From NCBI RefSeq assembly GCF_003574465.1, contig NZ_QOWC01000029.1:1-49950 (forward strand): a stretch of 49,950 nucleotides of DNA. Reading direction: 5' to 3'. A program made the position numbers and the translations under genes. This DNA comes from Methylobacterium crusticola (GTDB taxonomy: Bacteria > Pseudomonadota > Alphaproteobacteria > Rhizobiales > Beijerinckiaceae). Position 1 is the first letter of the stretch, and every line of letters starts with the position of its first letter. Below are positions 42,600-49,950 of the stretch, piece after piece. The notes beneath the pieces are model-generated. The model did not search any database, was not told the DNA's origin, and saw nothing but the letters and a program-made list of their open reading frames with translations.

Positions 42600-43487
42600 A
42601 TGCACCCCCTCGACATCGACCAGCTCCGGACGCTCGTCGCCATCGCCGACAGCGGCTCGTTCACCCGGGCGGCGGAGTGGGTGCACAAGACCCAGTCGGC
42701 CGTCTCGATGCAGATGAAGCGGCTGGAGGAGCGGGTCGGCCGCGAGGTCTTCTCCAAGGCCGGCCGCGGCACGCGCCTCACGGACGACGGCGAGCGGCTG
42801 CTCGACTACGCCCGCCGCATCATGCGCCTCCAGACCGAGTGCCTGGCGACCTTCGAGGCGGGCGACCTCGCCGGCCGGGTCCGGCTCGGCCTGCCGGACG
42901 ACTACGCCGACCGCTACCTGCCGGAGATCCTCGGGCGCTTCGCGCGGGCGCATCCGCGCGCCGAGGTGACGGTGATGTGCGAGCCGACCGACATGCTGGC
43001 CGAGCGCATCGCGGCCGGCGAGATCGACCTCGCGATCGTCACGGAGGCGCGCCAGCGCGGCGGCATCGAGACGGTGCGGACCGAGGCCCTGCTCTGGGTC
43101 ACCTCCAGCCGCCACGCCGTGCACGAGGATACGCCGATCCCCCTCGCCCTCGGCCGGCCGGCCTGCGTCTGGCGCCGTGCCGCCACGGAGGCCCTGGAGC
43201 GGGGCGGCCGGGCGAGCCGCATCCTGTTCGTGAGCTGGAACTCGACCGCCGTCGGGGCGGCGGTGCTGGCGGGGCTCGCGGTCTCGGTGCTGCCCGAGAG
43301 CGCCCTGCGCCCCGGGATGCGCATCCTCAGCCCACAGGACGGGTTCGCCGCCCTGCCCTCGTGCCGGATCGGCCTGATGCGCCATCGCTCGCCGGAGCCG
43401 ACCCCCCTGGCCGACATCCTGGCCGGGCAGATCCGCCAGTCCCTGAACAATCTCGGCCCCGGAAGCCTCGGCTTCGCAGCGGAGTAG
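42600..43487 (+). CDS. LysR family transcriptional regulator
   Basis: The 295-residue regulator has an N-terminal winged helix-turn-helix (LDIDQLRTLVAIADSGSFTRAAEWVHKTQSAVSMQMKRLEE) and a C-terminal ligand-binding domain of the periplasmic-binding fold (VRLGLPDDYADRYLPEILGRF). ATG at 42600 is preceded by GGAG. It diverges from the DUF1127 gene, the usual sign that LysR regulates its neighbour, and a dyad at 42561 supports that. The ligand is not known. The C-terminal end is followed by two imperfect 20-bp direct repeats before the Flp pilin gene. Confidence 0.92.
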   Translation: MHPLDIDQLRTLVAIADSGSFTRAAEWVHKTQSAVSMQMKRLEERVGREVFSKAGRGTRLTDDGERLLDYARRIMRLQTECLATFEAGDLAGRVRLGLPDDYADRYLPEILGRFARAHPRAEVTVMCEPTDMLAERIAAGEIDLAIVTEARQRGGIETVRTEALLWVTSSRHAVHEDTPIPLALGRPACVWRRAATEALERGGRASRILFVSWNSTAVGAAVLAGLAVSVLPESALRPGMRILSPQDGFAALPSCRIGLMRHRSPEPTPLADILAGQIRQSLNNLGPGSLGFAAE

Positions 43488-43581
43488 GCCAGCGGCGCAG
43501 GCCCGGCGGGCGGGCGGGCGCAGGCTCGGCCGGCAGGCGCCATCTCGGGGCCCGCTCGCCGGGCGCCGTCCCGGGGCCCGG

Positions 43582-43779
43582 TCACGATCCGAACGCGGCC
43601 ACGACCTTGTTGGTGAGAGTGCCGTACAGCCCGCCGGTGGCGCCGCCGAAAGTACCCAGGCTGATCAGCAGGGCGACGACAATCATGGCCAGCAGCAGAG
43701 AATACTCGATCGCCGTCGCGCCGGACCGGTCACGGAGCAGAGCGCGCCACGAGCGGGTCCTATGCCACTTGCCAGACAC
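43582..43779 (-). CDS. Flp family type IVb pilin
   Basis: This 65-residue pilin has the Flp pattern: a short basic leader (MSGKWHRTRSWRALLRDRSG), the prepilin-peptidase site before ATAIEYSLLLAMI with the conserved Glu-Tyr, then one hydrophobic helix. Mature pilin assembles by the Tad machinery into adhesive pili. The start is GTG at 43779, with GGGGGAG upstream. No tad/cpa genes are in the window, so this is an orphan pilin copy, as is common in alphaproteobacteria. It is convergent with LysR. Confidence 0.88.
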   Translation of the reverse strand: MSGKWHRTRSWRALLRDRSGATAIEYSLLLAMIVVALLISLGTFGGATGGLYGTLTNKVVAAFGS

Positions 43780-43895
43780 GCCGCACTCCCCCGCTCGACC
43801 GGCGGGAAACTACACGCGGCTTCCTCACCAGTCGTTAAGGCGAAGTGCGAATCTGGTGCGGGCCGGCTCCGCTGCTGCGGAACCGGCCGGCCTCC

Positions 43896-44132
43896 TCAGG
43901 CTTTGCCGGTCTCGTGGCGCAGCGCGTCGATGCGCTGGGACGCCTCGGCCTTGTCGAGGTCCGGGTCGAAGGCCTCCTCGTCCTTGGCCTGCTCGGCCAG
44001 GGTCTTGAGGTAGGAGGCCTGGGCACCCGTCATCGGCTCGGACCCCGTGGTCCAGTCCTTCGGGTCCTTGATCTGGTTCGAGGTGTCCTTGGGGTCAAGC
44101 TTCGGGTTCTCGGAGGGTGTCTGACGGGCCAT
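43896..44132 (-). CDS. DUF3072 domain protein
   Basis: The 78-residue, hydrophilic protein matches DUF3072: DTSNQIKDPKDWTTGSEPMTGAQASYLKTLAEQAKDE, followed by an acidic helix (DLDKAEASQRIDALRHETGK). It has no membrane segment and is probably a small cytoplasmic protein. Function is unknown. ATG at 44132 has AGGAGAG upstream. It lies downstream of ilvE on the same strand, after a 137-bp hairpin-rich gap, so it may have its own promoter or read-through from ilvE. Confidence 0.88.
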   Translation of the reverse strand: MARQTPSENPKLDPKDTSNQIKDPKDWTTGSEPMTGAQASYLKTLAEQAKDEEAFDPDLDKAEASQRIDALRHETGKA

Positions 44133-44214
44133 CGGGCTCTCCTGGCGTTCCTGATATGTTCCGAGCGGAAACGTGGGAGCCGGCCGGTGGTTCCCGCGGC
44201 GTCGGGACCATCGG

Positions 44215-44259
44215 CCCGGGCGGGCGCGGCCCCGGACGGTCGCCCGCCCGGGGCCGCGC
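44215..44259 (-). terminator. two mutually exclusive hairpins between ilvE and the DUF3072 gene
   Basis: CCCGGGCGGGCG (44215-44226) pairs with CGCCCGCCCGGG (44241-44252). GCGCGGCCCCGG (44224-44235) pairs with CCGGGGCCGCGC (44248-44259). Each pair is perfect and they overlap, so only one can form. It begins 11 bases past the ilvE stop, so it is probably the ilvE terminator. Confidence 0.6.
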
Positions 44260-44269
44260 CCGCGGGGCC

Positions 44270-45157
44270 TCAGGCGGCCCTGGCGCGGGGCTGCACCTCG
44301 GCCGTGTAGTCGTCCATCAGGGTCCGGGTCATCGCGCCCGGCTGGAACCGGAACTCCGCGATCTCCGACACCGGCGTGACCTCGGCGGCCGAGCCGGTGA
44401 TGAAGCACTCGGCGAAGCCCGAGAGCTCCTCGGGCCGGATGCGGCGCTCGACCACCTCGTAGCCGCGGCGGCGGGCGAGATCGATCACGGTCTGGCGGGT
44501 GATCCCGTCGAGGAAGCGGTCGGCCAGGGGCGTGTGGATCACGCCGTCGCGGATGAAGAACACGTTGGCGCCGGTGCACTCGGCGACGTTGTCCTCCCAG
44601 TCGAGCATCAGGGCATCGGCGTAGCCCTTCTTCTCGGCCCGGTGCTTGGAGATCGTGCAGATCATGTACAGGCCGGCCGCCTTGGAGGCGGAGGGCGCGG
44701 TGCGGGGGTCGGGCCGGCGGTAATCCGCCATGTCGAGCCGGATGCCCTTCATCTTGGTCGCCGGGTCGAAGTAGCTCGGCCATTCCCAGGCCGCGATGGC
44801 GAGGTGGATGGTGTTGGACTGGGCCGAGACGCCCATCATCTCGGAGCCGCGCCAGGCCACCGGCCGCAGGTAGGCGTCCGCGAGGCCGCTCGCCTTGAGC
44901 ACCAGGTCCTTGGCGGCGTCGATCTCCGCCACCGAGTAGGGGATCTCGAAGTCGAGGAGCTCGGCCGAGCGGCGCAGGCGCGCCGAGTGCTCGGTGCTCT
45001 TGAACAGGGCGCCGCCGTAGGCGCGCTCGCCCTCGAACACGCAGGAGCCGTAGTGCAGGCCGTGGCTGAGTACGTGAATCTTCGCGTCCGCCCACGGCAC
45101 CATGCGGCCGTCGAACCAGATGTGGCCATCACGCTGGTCGAAGGGAATGACGGACAT
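44270..45157 (-). CDS. ilvE: branched-chain amino acid aminotransferase
   Basis: This 295-residue fold-type IV PLP enzyme transfers amino groups in leucine, isoleucine and valine synthesis and breakdown. It starts MSVIPFDQRDGHIWFDGRMVPW. Landmarks are VLSHGLHYGSCVFEGERAY, the PLP Lys expected in APSASKAAGLYM, and VAECTGANVFFIRDG and ECFITGSAAEVTPV. ATG at 45157. It diverges from petP. In several alphaproteobacteria ilvE lies next to this regulator pair, so the layout is conserved. Three CGTTCGT copies (45177, 45209, 45235) lie in its 5' leader. Confidence 0.94.
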   Translation of the reverse strand: MSVIPFDQRDGHIWFDGRMVPWADAKIHVLSHGLHYGSCVFEGERAYGGALFKSTEHSARLRRSAELLDFEIPYSVAEIDAAKDLVLKASGLADAYLRPVAWRGSEMMGVSAQSNTIHLAIAAWEWPSYFDPATKMKGIRLDMADYRRPDPRTAPSASKAAGLYMICTISKHRAEKKGYADALMLDWEDNVAECTGANVFFIRDGVIHTPLADRFLDGITRQTVIDLARRRGYEVVERRIRPEELSGFAECFITGSAAEVTPVSEIAEFRFQPGAMTRTLMDDYTAEVQPRARAA

Positions 45158-45258
45158 GACGATGATCCTCGCGATGCGTTCGTTTCCGCCCGGCGGCCCG
45201 CCGCGCAACGTTCGTGCTTGTTTGCGGCTGGCGACGTTCGTTCGTTTCGCCGGCGGGG

Positions 45259-45304
45259 TTGACGCCTATCAACGGTACTGAGATATGTCAACAAGACTGA
45301 CATA
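45259..45304. promoter_or_regulatory. overlapping divergent promoters and MarR-type operator between ilvE and petP
   Basis: On the minus strand TTGACA (45291-45286) is followed after 17 bases by TAGGCG, pointing to ilvE. On the plus strand TTGACG (45259-45264) is followed after 17 bases by GATATG (45282-45287), pointing to petP. Across both lies the inverted repeat TATGTCA-N7-TGACATA (45284-45304), a 21-bp dyad typical in size for MarR proteins. A protein bound there would cover the ilvE -35 and the petP -10, so PetP probably controls itself and ilvE. This is inference from position. Confidence 0.65.
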
Positions 45305-45349
45305 AATGGCGCGCCCCGTCGCGCCGCCCGCCGACGAGAGGGTACGACC

Positions 45350-45910
45350 TTGACCCAGGCCGCCCGGCCCCGCCCGGTCCCCATCGCCCCGGACGCCGCC
45401 AACGAGGACCGGCCCGAGACCGGCCCGGCCTACGAGCTGATCGAGCTCCTGTTCTTCGCCTACCGGGACTTCGTCGCCGACCCGGACCGGATCCTGGCCG
45501 AGTACGGCTTCGGCCGCGCCCACCACCGGGTGCTCCACTTCGTCAGCCGCAATCCCGGCCTCACCATCGCCGAACTCCTGGATATCCTGCGCATCACGAA
45601 GCAGAGCCTGAACCGGGTGCTGAAGGAATTGATCGAGCAGGGCTACATCGAGCAGCGGGCCGGCACGAGCGACCGCCGCCACCGCCTCCTCACCTGCACG
45701 GCGCAGGGCGAGGGCCTGGCCCACAGGCTCGCCGGCGTCCAGGGCCAGCGGGTGCGCCGGGCCCTGGCGGAGGTCGGCCCCGCCCTGCGCGGGCCGGCGA
45801 GCCGCTTCCTGCTGGCGATGATCGAGCCCGAGGAGCGGGCGGCGGTGACCCGGCTGATCGCCGCGCAGGGCCGGACCCTGCCGCTCGCCCTGGACGAGCC
45901 CGGCCCATGA
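45350..45910 (+). CDS. petP: MarR family regulator PetP
   Basis: The 186-residue protein has the MarR winged helix (GFGRAHHRVLHFVSRNPGLTIAELLDILRITKQSLNRVLKELIEQGYIEQR) with flanking dimerisation helices. It matches PetP, which in Rhodobacter capsulatus is encoded with PetR and affects expression of the cytochrome bc1 operon. The start is TTG at 45350, with GAGAGGG upstream. Its stop overlaps the petR start (ATGA). An operator-like dyad lies 46 bases before the start. Its effector is not known. Confidence 0.88.
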   Translation: MTQAARPRPVPIAPDAANEDRPETGPAYELIELLFFAYRDFVADPDRILAEYGFGRAHHRVLHFVSRNPGLTIAELLDILRITKQSLNRVLKELIEQGYIEQRAGTSDRRHRLLTCTAQGEGLAHRLAGVQGQRVRRALAEVGPALRGPASRFLLAMIEPEERAAVTRLIAAQGRTLPLALDEPGP

Positions 45911-46650
45911 GCGCCGGCATGAGCGCCAATGCCGCCCCGGCGCCGCGGGCCGAGCTGCCCGACCACGCCCCCCACATCCTCGTCGTTGACGACGACAGGC
46001 GCCTGCGCGAGCTCCTCACGCGCTTCCTCCTCGAGCACGGCTACCGCGTCACCGCGGCGGCGAGCGCCGCCGAGGCCCGGGCCAAGGGCCGCAGCCTCGT
46101 CTTCGACGCCGTGGTGCTCGACGTGATGATGCCCGGCGAGACGGGCTTCGACTACGCGCGCCAGATCCGCCTGACCTCGCAGGTGCCGATCCTGATGCTG
46201 ACCGCGCGCTCGAACCCCAACGACCGCGTGACCGGGCTCGAGATCGGCGCCGACGACTACCTGCCCAAGCCCTTCGAGCCGCGGGAGCTGATCCTGCGCC
46301 TCAACAACATCCTGCGCCGCAGCGCCCGCGGGCCCTCGGAGGCCGGGGCGGCGCCCCTCGACGCGGTGCGCTTCGGCCCGTTCCAGTTCCGGATCGAGCG
46401 GGGCGACCTCACCCGCGACGAGGAGGCGATCCGGCTCTCCGAGCGCGAGCGCGAGATCCTCACCATCCTGGCGCTGGCGCGGGGCGCCAACGTCGAGCGC
46501 GAGGCGCTCTCGGGCGCCAACGCCGCCGCCAACGAGCGCACCATCGACGTGCAGATGAACCGCCTGCGCCGCCGGATCGAGGACGACCCGGCCAATCCGC
46601 GCTACGTGCAGACCGTGCGGGGCGTGGGCTACCGGCTGGTCCTGGACTAG
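45907..46650 (+). CDS. petR: OmpR-type response regulator PetR
   Basis: This 247-residue regulator has a receiver domain with phospho-acceptor Asp72 (VVLDVMMPGETG) and acidic residues in LVVDDDRR, and an OmpR-type winged helix at the C-terminus (TIDVQMNRLRRRIEDDPANPRYVQTVRGVGYRL). PetR works with PetP in Rhodobacter and is essential for respiratory growth there. ATG at 45907 overlaps petP. It is followed five bases later by the histidine kinase gene. An N-terminal tail of about 20 residues (MSAGMSANAAPAPRAELPDH) is not part of the fold. Confidence 0.92.
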   Translation: MSAGMSANAAPAPRAELPDHAPHILVVDDDRRLRELLTRFLLEHGYRVTAAASAAEARAKGRSLVFDAVVLDVMMPGETGFDYARQIRLTSQVPILMLTARSNPNDRVTGLEIGADDYLPKPFEPRELILRLNNILRRSARGPSEAGAAPLDAVRFGPFQFRIERGDLTRDEEAIRLSEREREILTILALARGANVEREALSGANAAANERTIDVQMNRLRRRIEDDPANPRYVQTVRGVGYRLVLD

Positions 46651-46655
46651 CGCGG

Positions 46656-48035
46656 GTGCCCGCCGCCCGTCCCCTCTCCCTCGCCGGGCCGCTGCCGACC
46701 CCCCGGCGGGCCTGGCGGCGGCTCGGGCGCGTGATCGGCGACCGGCTGCCGAAGGGGCTCTACGCCCGCTCGCTCATCATCATCATCGCGCCCGTCGTGC
46801 TGCTGCAGTCGGTGATCGCCTACACCTTCATGGAGCGGCACTGGCAGCTCGTGACCCGCCGCCTCTCGGCCGCCGTGACGTCGGACGTGGCGGCCCTCAT
46901 GGACATCTACGAGAGCTATCCCCAGGACCGCGACGCCGCCACCCTGGAGCGCATCGCCAGCGAGCGCCTCAACCTCGACATCGACATCCTGGAGGGCGCG
47001 AAGCTGCCGCCGCCGGGGCCGCGGCCGTTCTTCTCGCTCCTCGACGAGGCGCTGACGGACGAGATCCGCCGGCAGATCGCCCGGCCGTTCTGGATCGACA
47101 CCGTCGGGCGCTCCAGCCTGATCGAGATCCGGGTCGAGATCCCCGGCGGGGTGATGCGGGTGATCGCCCGGCGCAGCCAGGCCTACGCCTCCAACTCGCA
47201 CATCTTCCTGCTCTGGATGGGCGGCTCGTCGCTGGTGCTGCTCGGCGTCGCGATCCTGTTCCTGCGCAACCAGATCCGCCCGATCCTGCGGCTCGCCGAC
47301 GTGGCGGAGAGCTTCGGCAAGGGCCGCGAGCTCGATTTCCGCCCCCGCGGCGCCCGCGAGGTGCGCAAGGCCGGCCACGCCTTCATCGAGATGAAGCGGC
47401 GCATCGAGCGGGCGATGGAGCAGCGCACCACGATGCTCAACGGCGTCAGCCACGACCTGCGCACCATCATCACGCGCTTCCGGCTCTCGCTCGCACTCCT
47501 GGAGCAGACGCCCGAGATCGAGGACCTGCGCCGCGACGTCGACGAGATGAGCCGGATGCTGGAGGCCTACCTCGCCTTCGCGCGGGGCGATTCGGGGGAG
47601 CCCGCCGCCGCCATCGACCTGCGCGCGCTCCTGGAGGACGTGCGCACCGACGTCGAGCGCCTGGGGGGGCACGTCTCGGAGGTCACCGTGGAGGGCCAGA
47701 GCACCGTGACGGTGCGGCCCGACGCCTTCCGGCGCTGCCTGTTCAACCTCGCGGCGAACGCCGCCCGCTACGGCGACACGATCGCCATCACGGCCCGCCA
47801 GGAGACGCGCTGGCTCGCCGTCTCGATCGACGACGACGGCCCGGGCATCCCGCCCGAGCAGCGCGAGGAGGTGTTCAAGCCCTTCGTGCGCCTCGACGAC
47901 GCCCGCCAGGACGCCGGCGGCTCGGGCCTCGGCCTCGCCATCGCCCTCGACATCGCCCGGGCCCACGGCGGCGACGTCTCGCTCCACGACAGCGCGCTCG
48001 GGGGCCTGCGGGCGACCGTGCGGGTGCCGGCCTGA
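46656..48035 (+). CDS. EnvZ-like sensor histidine kinase, partner of PetR
   Basis: The 459-residue kinase has two TM helices (about 39-57 and 183-203) around a periplasmic loop, a HAMP-like linker (204-256), and the phospho-acceptor His266 in VSHDLRTIITRFRLSL. The usual Pro after HDLRT is replaced by Ile, as in several alphaproteobacterial relatives. An HATPase domain with N-box (NLAANAARYGD) and G-boxes (DDDGPGIP, GGSGLGLAIA) follows. It would phosphorylate PetR. The start is GTG at 46656, five bases after the petR stop. The signal is unknown. Confidence 0.92.
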   Translation: MPAARPLSLAGPLPTPRRAWRRLGRVIGDRLPKGLYARSLIIIIAPVVLLQSVIAYTFMERHWQLVTRRLSAAVTSDVAALMDIYESYPQDRDAATLERIASERLNLDIDILEGAKLPPPGPRPFFSLLDEALTDEIRRQIARPFWIDTVGRSSLIEIRVEIPGGVMRVIARRSQAYASNSHIFLLWMGGSSLVLLGVAILFLRNQIRPILRLADVAESFGKGRELDFRPRGAREVRKAGHAFIEMKRRIERAMEQRTTMLNGVSHDLRTIITRFRLSLALLEQTPEIEDLRRDVDEMSRMLEAYLAFARGDSGEPAAAIDLRALLEDVRTDVERLGGHVSEVTVEGQSTVTVRPDAFRRCLFNLAANAARYGDTIAITARQETRWLAVSIDDDGPGIPPEQREEVFKPFVRLDDARQDAGGSGLGLAIALDIARAHGGDVSLHDSALGGLRATVRVPA

Positions 48036-48053
48036 GGCGGGCCGGGGCCGGCG

Positions 48054-48518
48054 TCAGAAGTCCAGCGGCGCGTCGTCCACCACCTCCTTCATGACGAAGA
48101 ACGTCCGCGTCTGGCGCACGCCCGGCAGGCCGATGAGCTGCTCGCCGTGGATGCGGTTGAAATCCGCCATCTCGCCGACGCGGATCTTGAGGAAGTAGTC
48201 GAAATCCCCGGCCACGAGGTGGCAGTCCAGGATGAAGCGGAGCTTCGCGACCGCTCGCTCGAAGGCGCCGAAGCTCTCGGGCGTCGAGCGGTCGAGGACG
48301 ACGCCGACCATCACGAGGGCGCCGCGGTCGACCGCGCGGGGCGCCACCCTCGCCCGCACGCCCCGGATGGTGCCCTGGGCGATGAGGCGCTGCGTGCGCC
48401 GGTGGCAGGTCGCCGGGCTGACGCTGACCCGCTGCGCCAGTTCCGCGTTCGTGAGGCGGCCGTCCTCCTGCAGGAGGCGCAGCAGCTTGATGTCGATCCG
48501 GTCGAGCCCTGCGGGCAT
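48054..48518 (-). CDS. acdR: Lrp/AsnC family regulator, probable AcdR
   Basis: The 154-residue protein has an N-terminal Lrp-type helix-turn-helix ([41 protein letters not shown]) and a C-terminal ligand-binding (RAM) domain ([18 protein letters not shown]...[16 protein letters not shown]). It diverges from acdS. In Rhizobium and Pseudomonas the Lrp-like AcdR next to acdS activates it when ACC is present, so AcdR is the likely identity. ATG at 48518; longer starts extend into Arg/Pro-rich sequence. An inverted repeat between the two genes may be its binding site. Confidence 0.85.
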   Translation of the reverse strand: MPAGLDRIDIKLLRLLQEDGRLTNAELAQRVSVSPATCHRRTQRLIAQGTIRGVRARVAPRAVDRGALVMVGVVLDRSTPESFGAFERAVAKLRFILDCHLVAGDFDYFLKIRVGEMADFNRIHGEQLIGLPGVRQTRTFFVMKEVVDDAPLDF

Positions 48519-48556
48519 GAGAGAAGCTTCCGTGACGGGGCCGTTCGATGACCGAT

Positions 48557-48587
48557 TCTTGCAGCGCGGCGGCCCGGGCGCGCAAGA
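48557..48587. promoter_or_regulatory. inverted repeat between acdR and acdS
   Basis: TCTTGC (48557-48562) and GCAAGA (48582-48587) flank 19 bases, with GCGC next to each arm. It lies near the middle of the 160-bp divergent region and could be a binding site of AcdR. Lrp sites are loosely defined, so the evidence is weak. Confidence 0.35.
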
Positions 48588-48678
48588 CCCGCCGGCGCGG
48601 GCCCGGACTTCGGGAGCACCTTCCGGCCGGCGGGTGGTAGCGTTCCGCATCGTAACCGCCAGGACGAGAGGACCATCC

Positions 48679-49692
48679 ATGCTTGAGGCATTCGCACGCT
48701 ACCCGCTCACCTTCGGGCCGACGCCGATCGAGAGGCTGGACCGCCTGGGGGCGCATCTCGGCGGCCGGGTCGAGCTCTACGCCAAGCGGGAGGATTGCAA
48801 CTCGGGGCTGGCCTTCGGCGGCAACAAGCTGCGCAAGCTCGAGTACATCGTGCCGGACGCCATCGCGTCGGGCGCCGACACGCTCGTCACCATCGGGGGC
48901 GTGCAATCGAACCACACCCGCATGGTGGCGGCGGTGGCGGCGAAGATCGGCATGAAGTGCCGCCTCGTGCAGGAGGCCTGGGTGCCCCACGAGGACGCGG
49001 TCTACGACCGGGTCGGCAACATCATGCTGAGCCGGATCATGGGCGCCGAGGTCGAGCTCGTGGACGAGGGCTTCGACATCGGCCTCCGCGAGAGCTGGCG
49101 CAGCGCCATCGAGGACGTGAAGGCCAGGGGCGGCCGGCCCTACGCGATCCCGGCCGGCGCCTCGGTCCACCCCCTGGGCGGCCTCGGCTACGTCGGCTTC
49201 GCCGAGGAGGTGCGCGACCAGGAGCGGGCCCTCGGCTTCGCCTTCGACTACATCGTGGTCTGCACCGTCACCGGCTCGACCCACGCCGGCATGCTGGTCG
49301 GCTTCGCCAAGGACGGCCGCGAGCGCAAGGTGATCGGCATCGACGCCTCCGCGACGCCGGCCCGGACCAAGGCGCAGGTGCTCGACATCGCCCGCGCCAC
49401 CGCCGACCGGGTCGGCCTCGGCCGCGAGCTGTCGGCGGACGACGTCGTGCTGGTCGAGGACTACGCCTACCCGATCTACGGCGTGCCCTCCGCCGAGACC
49501 AAGGACGCCATCCGCCTGTGCGCCCGCCTGGAGGGGATGATCACCGACCCGGTCTACGAGGGCAAGTCGATGCAGGGCATGATCGACCTCGTGCGCAAGG
49601 GCTCCTTCCCGGCCGGCTCCAGGGTGCTCTACGCCCATCTCGGCGGCGCGCCCGCCCTCAACGGCTACGGCTACGCCTTCCGCAACGGGTGA
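48679..49692 (+). CDS. acdS: 1-aminocyclopropane-1-carboxylate deaminase
   Basis: This 337-residue PLP enzyme breaks ACC into 2-oxobutyrate and ammonia, which lowers ethylene in associated plants and gives nitrogen to the cell. The PLP Lys is Lys50 in [11 protein letters not shown]. The residues that separate ACC deaminase from D-cysteine desulfhydrase are present: Tyr-Glu in DPVYEGKSM and Leu in HLGGAPALN. So it is a true ACC deaminase rather than a homologue. ATG at 48679 has GAGAGG eight bases upstream. It diverges from its Lrp-type regulator. Base composition matches neighbours, so there is no sign of very recent transfer. Confidence 0.96.
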   Translation: MLEAFARYPLTFGPTPIERLDRLGAHLGGRVELYAKREDCNSGLAFGGNKLRKLEYIVPDAIASGADTLVTIGGVQSNHTRMVAAVAAKIGMKCRLVQEAWVPHEDAVYDRVGNIMLSRIMGAEVELVDEGFDIGLRESWRSAIEDVKARGGRPYAIPAGASVHPLGGLGYVGFAEEVRDQERALGFAFDYIVVCTVTGSTHAGMLVGFAKDGRERKVIGIDASATPARTKAQVLDIARATADRVGLGRELSADDVVLVEDYAYPIYGVPSAETKDAIRLCARLEGMITDPVYEGKSMQGMIDLVRKGSFPAGSRVLYAHLGGAPALNGYGYAFRNG

Positions 49693-49723
49693 GGGCCGCG
49701 AAGGCCCGGGGCGCCGGCGCCCC
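49693..49723. terminator. GC-rich hairpins between acdS and the convergent gene
   Basis: GGGCC-GCGAA-GGCCC (49693-49707) is followed by the perfect 16-bp palindrome GGGGCGCCGGCGCCCC (49708-49723). Both fall between convergent stops, so this is a likely bidirectional terminator without a T-tract. Confidence 0.5.
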
Positions 49724-49950
49724 TCACGCCGCGGCGACGGGCCGGGCCCGCGCGGCCGCCATCCTGTCGCGCGCCGCCTCCACGGCGAGGGTGGGGGCCT
49801 GCCGGCCGATCGCCAGCGCCTCGTCGAGGATCGCGGCCGCCTCGGCCCAGGCGCCGGGCCAGAACAGGGCCGAGGCCTCCGCGGCGTCGGCGGCGGTGCG
49901 GGCCTCGGTCTCGGCCGCGAAAGTGGCGGCCCGGGCCGCCGCGGCCGCGC
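49724..49950 (-). CDS. C-terminal part of an Ala-rich protein of unknown function (start off window)
   Basis: Reading from 49950 toward 49724 stays open for 75 codons and ends at TGA. The product is very Ala-rich and helical (for example AEAAAILDEALAIGRQAPTLAVEAARDRM). It resembles the tail of a helical-repeat protein, but the conserved part is outside. I do not recognise the family. It is convergent with acdS. Confidence 0.5.
   Translation of the reverse strand, partial: AAAAARAATFAAETEARTAADAAEASALFWPGAWAEAAAILDEALAIGRQAPTLAVEAARDRMAAARARPVAAA

Noticed and set aside
43500..43581. Imperfect 20-bp direct repeats after the LysR gene
   Set aside because: Two copies with several mismatches in simple GC-rich sequence between convergent genes; no clear role.
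43582..43779. Tad pilus locus
   Set aside because: Only the Flp pilin is present; no prepilin peptidase or secretion ATPase gene lies near.

Overview
The window is about 50 kb of very GC-rich, gene-dense DNA from an alphaproteobacterium of the Hyphomicrobiales. A Methylobacterium or close relative is the best guess. The basis is codon use, the PetP/PetR pair next to ilvE, ACC deaminase with an Lrp-type regulator, a polyhydroxybutyrate/ketone-body cluster, UdgX with its radical SAM partner, and CTAG-containing intergenic palindromes typical of the order. This is family-level inference, since no rRNA or tRNA gene was seen. It reads as chromosomal housekeeping plus stress and repair genes. I saw no prophage, insertion sequence, CRISPR array or conjugation gene.

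Layout. 1-3170 (minus): an L,D-transpeptidase running off the left edge, a DUF1796 putative cysteine peptidase, and accA. 3388-6298 (plus): an array of 30-bp hairpin repeats leading into patatin-like hydrolase, acetoacetate decarboxylase and 3-hydroxybutyrate dehydrogenase. 6574-12607 (minus): CsbD-like protein, PAS/LuxR regulator, pyroglutamyl peptidase, gpmA, dapB, MarC and a methyltransferase. 12853-16289 (plus): gloB, DCC-family protein, saccharopine-dehydrogenase-like/DUF4166 protein and cupin, packed with overlapping stops and starts. 16342-18060: a YddG-like exporter diverging from alkB, which seems to use a CTG start. 18140-20463 (plus): a secreted protein, an HtrA-like protein lacking catalytic His and Ser, and a small LuxR regulator. 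20468-22362 (minus): acetyltransferase and FAH-family hydrolase. 22598-27324 (plus): an RND pump and adaptor without an outer-membrane channel.

27357-30025 (minus): UdgX-type uracil-DNA glycosylase coupled to a radical SAM protein with a helix-hairpin-helix and a C-terminal clamp-binding motif. 30196-36129 (plus): a four-Cys mini-protein, Tat-exported Gfo/Idh/MocA oxidoreductase, class II aldolase, DsbD and SHOCT protein. 36256-38360 (minus): thrB and ispH. 38617-41992 (plus): Kef-type antiporter and MATE exporter. 42129-43779: DUF1127 protein diverging from a LysR regulator, then a lone Flp pilin. 43896-48035: DUF3072 protein and ilvE, diverging from petP-petR-kinase across a shared promoter/operator. 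48054-49692: acdR diverging from acdS, which breaks down the plant ethylene precursor ACC. The right edge cuts an unidentified Ala-rich gene.

The items most worth a second look are the UdgX/radical SAM pair with its clamp motif, the HtrA-like pseudoprotease coupled to a LuxR regulator, the stem-conserved repeat array before the ketone-body operon, and the ilvE/petP operator. I do not see a clearly new multigene system.
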